16,571 nucleotides of DNA from the NCBI GenBank assembly GCA_002482775.1, contig DLGQ01000094.1:5668-22238 (forward strand). Direction: 5' to 3'. The notes below the pieces were generated by a model. The model did no database searches and was not told the DNA's origin. It worked only from the letters and a program-made list of their open reading frames with translations. The translations under genes were made by a program, and so were the position numbers. The stretch is from Flavobacteriales bacterium UBA7690 (GTDB lineage: Bacteria > Bacteroidota > Bacteroidia > Flavobacteriales_F > PHOS-HE28). This document shows, piece after piece, positions 7,745 to 12,315 of this stretch. The stretch's first letter is position 1; the number at the start of each line of letters is the position of its first letter.

Positions 7745-7798
7745 CTATCCGTCGCGGGTTCCGGATAGGCATCCCGGGGTATGCTGCCAGGGTGCAGC
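7745..7798. other. Run of three short stem-loops
   Basis: CTATCCG/CGGATAG (7745-7751 with 7762-7768), GCAT/ATGC enclosing a GC-rich near-palindrome (7769-7784, one mismatch), and GCTGC/GCAGC (7783-7787 with 7794-7798) follow one another just before the promoter-like element at 7819. The second and third share two bases and are alternatives. Each stem alone is short enough to be chance. Confidence 0.35.
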
Positions 7799-7818
7799 GG
7801 CACGTTGTGGTGGTGCGA

Positions 7819-7826
7819 TACCTTTG
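7819..7826 (+). promoter_or_regulatory. Bacteroidota-type -7 element TACCTTTG
   Basis: An exact match to the TAnnTTTG consensus of Bacteroidota housekeeping promoters, inside an otherwise gene-free region. Transcription would run rightward from about 7833 into the inverted repeats at 7852-7934. I see no TTG-type -33 element at the usual distance, which lowers the confidence. Confidence 0.45.
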
Positions 7827-7832
7827 CGTTAC

Positions 7833-7934
7833 TCTGTTTCGTTCAACTATGCAAGTGGGTTGGTGGGACATGAGTGACCGAGGCCCCTGGTGTTAGTAGC
7901 ACCGGGGGCTTCATTATGGAGGTATACCCACTTG
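7833..7934 (+). ncRNA. Candidate structured small RNA or leader with nested inverted repeats
   Basis: Downstream of the TACCTTTG element, an outer pair CAAGTGGGT (7852-7860) and ACCCACTTG (7926-7934) is exactly complementary. It encloses a strong hairpin, GAGGCCCCTGGTG (7880-7892), a 7-base loop, and CACCGGGGGCTTC (7900-7912). That is 13 pairs, two of them G-T wobbles. A palindrome GGTATACC lies at 7921-7928. No convincing open reading frame covers it and no T-run follows. The strand is chosen from the promoter; the repeats are symmetrical, so a minus-strand transcript cannot be excluded. I do not recognise it as a known RNA family. Confidence 0.35.
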
Positions 7935-7960
7935 GGCCTACCTTGCTTTGCTGTACATGG

Positions 7961-8016
7961 CTGGTCCGCTGGTCCGCTGGTCCGCTGGTCCACTGGTCCG
8001 CTGGTCCGCTGGTCCG
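7961..8016. repeat. Tandem octamer array, seven copies of CTGGTCCG
   Basis: Seven head-to-tail copies of CTGGTCCG cover 56 bases. Only copy 4 differs, ending in A instead of G. The period of 8 is not a multiple of 3, so gain or loss of a copy would shift any reading frame across it. No recognisable gene crosses it. There are no spacers, so it is not a CRISPR array. Confidence 0.95.
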
Positions 8017-8531
8017 CCCGCCAAGCCAGAGTCTGGCTCCGCTATAGTAAAGAAGGCATACACCAGTGGGCAACCCTGGTATTTTACCATCCAAGAACGA
8101 AAGTGGCACCGGAAGGCTGCTTTGGGCGACTTAGATATACGCTTGCTCCACGACCATGGCCGATGAATTTGAATTGACGACCAATACGCACGGGGAGCGT
8201 CCGTTCGTTTTGGAATTGCGATACTAGTGCATGATCCCCAGAAATCCTAGCACCTACGGAAGGGGTGACGGAACGTTCACCCAAGCTTCACCATGATGCG
8301 AAGGGACTCAAGGCATGTTCCATGAACGCGCGTTTCAATGAACTGTGCGCAGCAGTGGACGTTCTGGCAGAACTGGTCCGAATTCGCGGCAGCATGGCCG
8401 GGCCTAACGCACCATGCACCCATACTCCACTACCGCTATGGCAGAACAAGATCCTGACGATCGTATTTCCAAGTGCCAAGGGTTATTCCGGGGCCTGTCC
8501 GGCACCATTTCCGGAGCATGTTCCTTCAAGA
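8017..8531. other. Non-coding or unassignable stretch
   Basis: About 515 bases between the octamer array and the end of the VOC gene. Short open frames exist on both strands, but none resembles a protein I know, has a credible leader, or shows domain-like composition. A near-match to a -7 element (TGAATTTG, 8164-8171) is present without other support. It may hold decayed coding sequence; nothing specific can be claimed. Confidence 0.4.
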
Positions 8532-9080
8532 TCAACGAACCACGCTGCCGCTATTCTTCAGGTATGGATTCCTGCGCTGGAGCTCCCCTTCGCTCACATC
8601 CTCGATGTGGGTGGCGATCCACCAGATATTTCCCCACGCATCTTGTACTCCGCCGTTTCGGTCCCCGTAGAACTGGTCAGCCGGCTCCAGAACGGAAGTA
8701 CCACCCGCCTCGATCGCTTGCCGGTACACGGCGTCCACATCGGGCACATAGAAGTAGAGCGATGCCGGGTGCGGCTCGTGCTTCCCCATCGGGTCACCGA
8801 TCATGATATGGGAATCGCCCAAGCGAATTTCGGCATGCATCACCTTCCCGGTCGCATCCGGCAAAGCGCGTATGACCTGCACATCAAAGGCCTTCCGTAC
8901 GAATTCCAAGAAACCACCGATGTCGTTCAACAGCAAGAACGGCGAAATGGAATGATATCCAAGCGGGATAGGTGTCACGTCGAGGGCTTTCATCTCGGTC
9001 GCGTATTGGTGAATTGCAAGTACCAGCGGCGCTGCGGCCGTTCCGGAAATCACCAGAGCGGCCGCAGCCTTTACCGGCAT
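8532..9080 (-). CDS. VOC superfamily (glyoxalase/PhnB-like) protein with hydrophobic N-terminal extension
   Basis: With the start at 9080, a 182-residue protein. From residue 37 it follows the PhnB-like VOC pattern: PIPLGYHSISPFLLLNDIGG, then HAEIRLGDSHIMIGDPMG (82-99), LYFYVPDVDAVYRQAIEAGG (108-127) and YGDRNGGVQDAWGNIWWIAT (138-157), ending THIEDVSEGEL. Proteins of this group use paired beta-alpha-beta-beta-beta units and often bind a metal; the reaction is unknown. Two starts are possible. The ATG at 9080 is two bases after the upstream stop and gives a Lys followed by a hydrophobic stretch (ALVISGTAAAPLVLAI), perhaps a membrane anchor or signal. The ATG at 8993 gives 153 residues, the usual family length and a normal cytoplasmic start. 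I prefer 9080 for its spacing, with little certainty. It is co-transcribed with the lipoprotein gene upstream. Confidence 0.75.
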   Translation of the reverse strand: MPVKAAAALVISGTAAAPLVLAIHQYATEMKALDVTPIPLGYHSISPFLLLNDIGGFLEFVRKAFDVQVIRALPDATGKVMHAEIRLGDSHIMIGDPMGKHEPHPASLYFYVPDVDAVYRQAIEAGGTSVLEPADQFYGDRNGGVQDAWGNIWWIATHIEDVSEGELQRRNPYLKNSGSVVR

Positions 9081-9082
9081 GA

Positions 9083-9667
9083 TCACTTCATGGACCAGGT
9101 CTCCTTGGAGCGGTAGTCGGCCATCCAGGACCGCACTTCGGAAACTTCCTTCAGTTGTACGTCGCGCATGGAAGCCCATGTCGCATCGGTGGAGGCACCT
9201 AATGCTTCCAGCGCACGATCCACGCGCTCCAAGCCTTGCGCGAGATCAGCGGCGAGAGCTTTATCGGCCTCACGGGCGGGTGCAGGACGTGCACCATCAT
9301 TCAGGCGTACACGCACGGCCTCGAGATCAGCGACGAGCAAGTTGCGCAGTCCGCGCATGTCGTTCGTGGCCATCACACGTTCCTTGGCAGGTGTGTAAGT
9401 CACCGTAGTGCGAGAAACGGTGCTACCCGTTGTTGTTGAACCTGTTGCCGCATTCTGTTCATCATACATCGCGTTCACTTCGGCATCCAATTCCGAACGG
9501 GTCACGGTGTTATCATCTGCCATCTCATTGTTCACGCCATCGGCGCTCATGGTGTCGGCATTCCGGTCTGCGGTGTTGTCGCTGGAGCATTGCACGAAGA
9601 GCATCGAGCCCAAGAGCAGCGGTGCGCCCCAGGCGAGTTTCTTCAAGATGGTGTGTTCGGTACGCAT
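9083..9667 (-). CDS. Putative lipoprotein of unknown function
   Basis: A 194-residue protein with a lipoprotein signal: basic start, hydrophobic stretch LAWGAPLLLGSMLF, then VQC with Cys27 followed by SSDN, an acidic context like that of surface-exported Bacteroidota lipoproteins. Residues 28-85 are rich in D, N, T, S and A and probably disordered. Residues 95-190 look all-helical (LRNLLVADLEAVRVRL, ADLAQGLERVDRALEAL, MRDVQLKEVSEVRSWM) and could form a helical hairpin or short coiled coil. I do not recognise a family. The VOC gene begins two bases after its stop. Its start faces ccmB across a 146-base divergent spacer (9668-9813). It is clearly a lipoprotein; its job is unknown. Confidence 0.75.
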   Translation of the reverse strand: MRTEHTILKKLAWGAPLLLGSMLFVQCSSDNTADRNADTMSADGVNNEMADDNTVTRSELDAEVNAMYDEQNAATGSTTTGSTVSRTTVTYTPAKERVMATNDMRGLRNLLVADLEAVRVRLNDGARPAPAREADKALAADLAQGLERVDRALEALGASTDATWASMRDVQLKEVSEVRSWMADYRSKETWSMK

Positions 9668-9813
9668 GGTTCTAGGATTTGGGTGTGGTGGAGCAACCTG
9701 CGGACCGGGCGACCAAGTCCATGAAGGTCAGTGCATTGTGCTCGGCAGTCTGGTTTTCCTTGCGGGGCGTATGTTCCACAAATGGGGAAGGTGGTCCGCC
9801 TACCTTCGTGCCC

Positions 9814-10482
9814 GTGAAACCAGGTGAGATAGCAGCCCTCCTGCGCTTGGAAGTTGCCCTGGACCTACGCCAGCGCGCGGCTTGGGCGGGCATGCTGCTG
9901 TACGTGGTAAGCGCGGTGTACGTGTGTTACCTCGCGGTGAAGGGGGGGCTGGGCCTGGCCACATGGAACGCCTTGTTCTGGATCATCTTGTTGTTCGCGG
10001 CGTTCAATGCGCTCACGCGTTCGTTCCAGCGGGAAGATGCCGGACGCCAGCTCTACCTCTACACCTTGGTTGATCCGCGCAGCGTGATCCTGGCCAGAGC
10101 CATCTACAACGCGGCTAGCATGGTGGTGCTGAGCCTGCTGAGCCTGCTGGTCTATTCCCTCTTGCTCGGCACGGAAGTTCTGGAGAACGCGGACCTGCTG
10201 CAGTTCGTGCTGGCGGTGGTGCTGGGTGGCATCGGCTTCGCGGCGGTGCTCACCTTGATCTCGGCCATCGCGGCGCGGGCGGGCAACGGCATCGGGTTGA
10301 TGGCGATCCTGGGCTTTCCGTTGGTGTTGCCGCTGCTGCTCACCGTGATGCGTGCGAGCAAACTGGCGTTGGATGGCGTGGCATGGAGCATCACCAGCAC
10401 CTACTTCGGTGGATTGGTGTTGTTGGACGTGATCACGATCACATTGGCCTGGATACTCTTCCCGTACCTTTGGCGCGATTGA
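9814..10482 (+). CDS. ccmB: Cytochrome c maturation heme exporter permease CcmB
   Basis: A 222-residue membrane protein, close to the 220 of E. coli CcmB, with about six membrane helices. Typical segments are LRLEVALDLRQRAAWAGMLL at the N-terminus, WNALFWIILLFAAFNALTRSF, LYLYTLVDPRSVILARAIYN, and the glycine-rich GNGIGLMAILGFPLVLPLLL. CcmB is the permease partner of the CcmA ATPase in the CcmABCD complex that releases holo-CcmE; ccmA is not in the window. The frame is open upstream, and the start is uncertain: I chose GTG at 9814 because homology-like sequence begins there. GTG 9808 and ATG 9721 are alternatives, and GGAAGG at 9786-9791 is a weak, distant RBS. First gene of the ccm operon; ccmC follows after a 102-base spacer holding a short repeat. 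Confidence 0.85.
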   Translation: MKPGEIAALLRLEVALDLRQRAAWAGMLLYVVSAVYVCYLAVKGGLGLATWNALFWIILLFAAFNALTRSFQREDAGRQLYLYTLVDPRSVILARAIYNAASMVVLSLLSLLVYSLLLGTEVLENADLLQFVLAVVLGGIGFAAVLTLISAIAARAGNGIGLMAILGFPLVLPLLLTVMRASKLALDGVAWSITSTYFGGLVLLDVITITLAWILFPYLWRD

Positions 10483-10490
10483 AAATACAG

Positions 10491-10523
10491 GTTCACCGCA
10501 GAGGTGCAGAGAACGCAGAAGAA
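10491..10523. repeat. Short GCAGAG-rich interspersed repeat between ccmB and ccmC
   Basis: TTCACCGCAGAGGTGCAGAG and the following ACGCAGAAGAA form three imperfect units of 8-9 bases built on GCAGAG (10498, 10506, 10515). This resembles a purine-rich repeat (CCGCAGAGnCGCAGAG type) that I know from intergenic regions of many unrelated bacteria. It fills a third of the 102-base gap. Confidence 0.55.
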
Positions 10524-10584
10524 TGCCAGGATCAAGCTCAGATCGAACGACCAACGCCGTGATAATGAACAGTTGTTCCGTGCG

Positions 10585-11577
10585 ATGAAGAACTGGTGGA
10601 AGTTCCTCGGCATCGGCTTGTTGTTGTTGGCTTCCATAGCGGCATTGCGGATCCCGTTGGCGCCGGCGTTGGTGCATGTGTCGCCGGATCGGATCGCGCC
10701 AGGAACGACTGATATCACTATAACGGGATACAATACCGCATTCACCTCCGGGGCCTTGGTGAAACTCGTGAACGAAGAGCAGCAAGTCTGTGCAACGTCG
10801 GTCTCGGTCTTGGATGCTAGCCACTTGACAGCGCGTTTCGAAGTTCCTGCGGGGATGAAAGCCAACCTCACGGACGTTTCTGTGGATGACTTGATCTACA
10901 CGGGTGCGTTGTTCACCGAAGGGTTAGGCGCTGGCATCACGTCCGCAGTGTGCCCCGAAACGTATCCGGCACCAGCAAGCTTCACCTTCCCCAATCGAAG
11001 TATCCTCTACGAAAGCATCCGCAATCTGCACTTCCATGTGCCCATGTGGTTCACCATGATCGTGCTGATGGGCATCTCGGTGTTCCAGAGCATCAAGGTG
11101 CTGGGCAACAACTCACTGGACAACGACCTGGCCGCGGAGATGGCGGCGCGCATCGGCCTTGTGTTCTGTGTTCTGGGCTTGATCACCGGGGCGTTGTGGG
11201 CTCGCGCAACGTGGGGTGCGTTCTGGACCAACGACGTGAAGTTGAACGGCGCAGCGGTGACCGGATTGATCTACGTGGCCTACTTGGTGTTGCGCGGATC
11301 GGTGCAGGATGCCCACAAACGCGCACGGCTCGCCGCGATCTACAACATCTTCGCCTTCATGCTGCTGGTGTTGTTCCTCTTCGTGGTGCCGCGCCTCAAC
11401 GCCATCGACAGCCTGCATCCCGGCAACGGCGGCAACAGCGGATTCAACGACCTGGACATGGACAATAGCCTGCGTTCCATCTTCTACCCGGCCGTGCTGG
11501 GTTGGATCCTGGTGGGCTGCTGGATGTACGACCTGCGGGTGCGCGCTGCACGCCTCGCCAATAATTTGGACCGATGA
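10585..11577 (+). CDS. ccmC: Cytochrome c maturation protein CcmC with inserted Ig-like periplasmic domain
   Basis: A 330-residue protein from the ATG at 10585 (MKNWWKFLGIG); codons upstream in frame belong to the repeat-bearing spacer. After the first membrane helix (residues 4-22), a periplasmic stretch of about 100 residues, 30-133, includes HVSPDRIAPGTTDITITGYN, an IPT/TIG or bacterial Ig-like beta pattern. The CcmC core then starts: IRNLHFHVPMWFTM (heme-ligand candidate His151 in HVP), GLITGALWARATWGAFWTND with the tryptophan-rich motif (W210, W214, D217), and a second candidate ligand His278 (SLHPGNGG). CcmC binds heme at the outer face of the inner membrane and attaches it to CcmE. Ordinary CcmC is about 240 residues; the insertion explains the extra length. 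ccmD overlaps its stop by 4 bases. Confidence 0.88.
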   Translation: MKNWWKFLGIGLLLLASIAALRIPLAPALVHVSPDRIAPGTTDITITGYNTAFTSGALVKLVNEEQQVCATSVSVLDASHLTARFEVPAGMKANLTDVSVDDLIYTGALFTEGLGAGITSAVCPETYPAPASFTFPNRSILYESIRNLHFHVPMWFTMIVLMGISVFQSIKVLGNNSLDNDLAAEMAARIGLVFCVLGLITGALWARATWGAFWTNDVKLNGAAVTGLIYVAYLVLRGSVQDAHKRARLAAIYNIFAFMLLVLFLFVVPRLNAIDSLHPGNGGNSGFNDLDMDNSLRSIFYPAVLGWILVGCWMYDLRVRAARLANNLDR

Positions 11578-11780
11578 GAACACTCCTCTCCTTCTTCCTA
11601 CTGCTATCGACCATCGTCGCGAACGCGCAGAACGCTGCTCCGAGCTGGCTGGAAAGCACGCTCTACGGCAGTGGCAAGATCAACGTCGTGGTAGGCGTGG
11701 TGGCGATCATCATCCTCGGCATCGGCATCTGGCTCTGGCGCATGGACCGCCGCATCTCCAACCTCGAACGCAAGTCATGA
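11574..11780 (+). CDS. CcmD-like small membrane protein
   Basis: A 68-residue protein with a signal-like first segment (MRTLLSFFLLLSTIVANAQ), a short polar loop, one membrane helix (INVVVGVVAIIILGIGIWLW) and a basic, helix-prone tail (RMDRRISNLERKS). Size, topology and position between ccmC and ccmE match the CcmD-family proteins of Bacteroidota, small partners that link CcmC, CcmE and the ABC module. It overlaps ccmC at its start (ATGA, 11574-11577) and ccmE at its end (ATGA, 11777-11780), so all three are translationally coupled. Sequence conservation in this family is very low, so the call rests mainly on context; ccmD would be the natural symbol. Confidence 0.8.
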   Translation: MRTLLSFFLLLSTIVANAQNAAPSWLESTLYGSGKINVVVGVVAIIILGIGIWLWRMDRRISNLERKS

Positions 11781-12223
11781 GCACGCCCGACCACACCATG
11801 CCCGCCTACCCGAACGCACAGGTGCCGAAGGGCATGAAACGTTCGCACATCATCGCGATCGTGATCATCGCGGTGGCCATCGCAGCGCTGGTGGGATCGC
11901 TGTATGACAGCAGCACCTACGCCGACCTGGAGCAGGCGATCGCGCATCCGGGTAAGGAGTACCATGTGGTGGGCACCTTGGACCGGTCGGAAGAGATCGT
12001 GTACGAGCCGAGCATGAACGCGAGCCTCACCACCTTCACCATGCGCGACCTCACCGGCAAGACCTGCAAAGTGCATCTGGCGAAAGCCAAACCGCAGGAC
12101 TTCGAGCGCAGCGAACGGCTGGTGCTGATCGGCGAAGCGAACGAGAACGGCGAGTTCGAGGCGCGCGACATGCTGATGAAGTGCCCGAGCAAGTACAATG
12201 AAGAGAACAAGGTGAACGGGTAG
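11777..12223 (+). CDS. ccmE: Heme chaperone CcmE, CXXXY type
   Basis: A 148-residue protein. The start is the ATG at 11777 in the overlap with the CcmD-like gene; the frame is open upstream but runs antisense-free through ccmC codons in another phase. A short cytoplasmic N-terminus is followed by a membrane anchor (SHIIAIVIIAVAIAALVGSL, 23-42), then an OB-fold domain (VVGTLDRSEEIVYEP, LTTFTMRDLTGKTCKVH, RLVLIGEANENGEFEARDML). At the place where E. coli CcmE has the heme-binding histidine, this protein has KCPSKY, with Cys136 and Tyr140: the CXXXY motif known from Desulfovibrio and archaeal CcmE. It should carry heme covalently from CcmC to CcmF in the periplasm. The polar tail after Tyr140 is short. 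Confidence 0.9.
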   Translation: MSTPDHTMPAYPNAQVPKGMKRSHIIAIVIIAVAIAALVGSLYDSSTYADLEQAIAHPGKEYHVVGTLDRSEEIVYEPSMNASLTTFTMRDLTGKTCKVHLAKAKPQDFERSERLVLIGEANENGEFEARDMLMKCPSKYNEENKVNG

Positions 12224-12235
12224 GGATAGTGGCCA

Positions 12236-12260
12236 GTTCGCAGTTGGCGGTCGGCAGTGG
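12236..12260. repeat. Heptamer-type interspersed repeat between ccmE and ccmF
   Basis: GTTCGCA, GTTGGCG, GTCGGCA and GTGG follow one another with a period of 7 in the 92-base ccmE-ccmF gap. This is like the CAGTTGG-type repeat common in Bacteroidota intergenic DNA. It is short and imperfect. Confidence 0.5.
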
Positions 12261-12315
12261 AATGCCTGCCTCTTGCGAGCGGGCTGGGCAGAGCGGATCG
12301 AACGAAAAAACGAAC

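Noticed and set aside
7741..7830. tRNA-like look of GGTTCCGGATAG region
   Set aside because: No cloverleaf with acceptor, anticodon and T arms could be built.
7961..8016. CRISPR array
   Set aside because: Units are directly adjacent with no spacers and no cas genes nearby.
7843..8109. Minus-strand 88-codon frame through the octamer array
   Set aside because: Its SGPADQ repeats come only from the octamer; no family, leader or signal.
8265..9116. Plus-strand open frame of 283 codons over the VOC gene
   Set aside because: Most of it is antisense to the VOC gene; the first 90 residues look like no protein I know.
9673..9681. TAGGATTTG as a ccmB promoter
   Set aside because: Spacing inside the element is three bases instead of two, there is no -33 element, and it lies about 130 bases before the start.
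9865..10824. Minus-strand open frame across ccmB and the start of ccmC
   Set aside because: Composition (H, Q, R rich) is typical of antisense frames, and it spans the non-coding gap.
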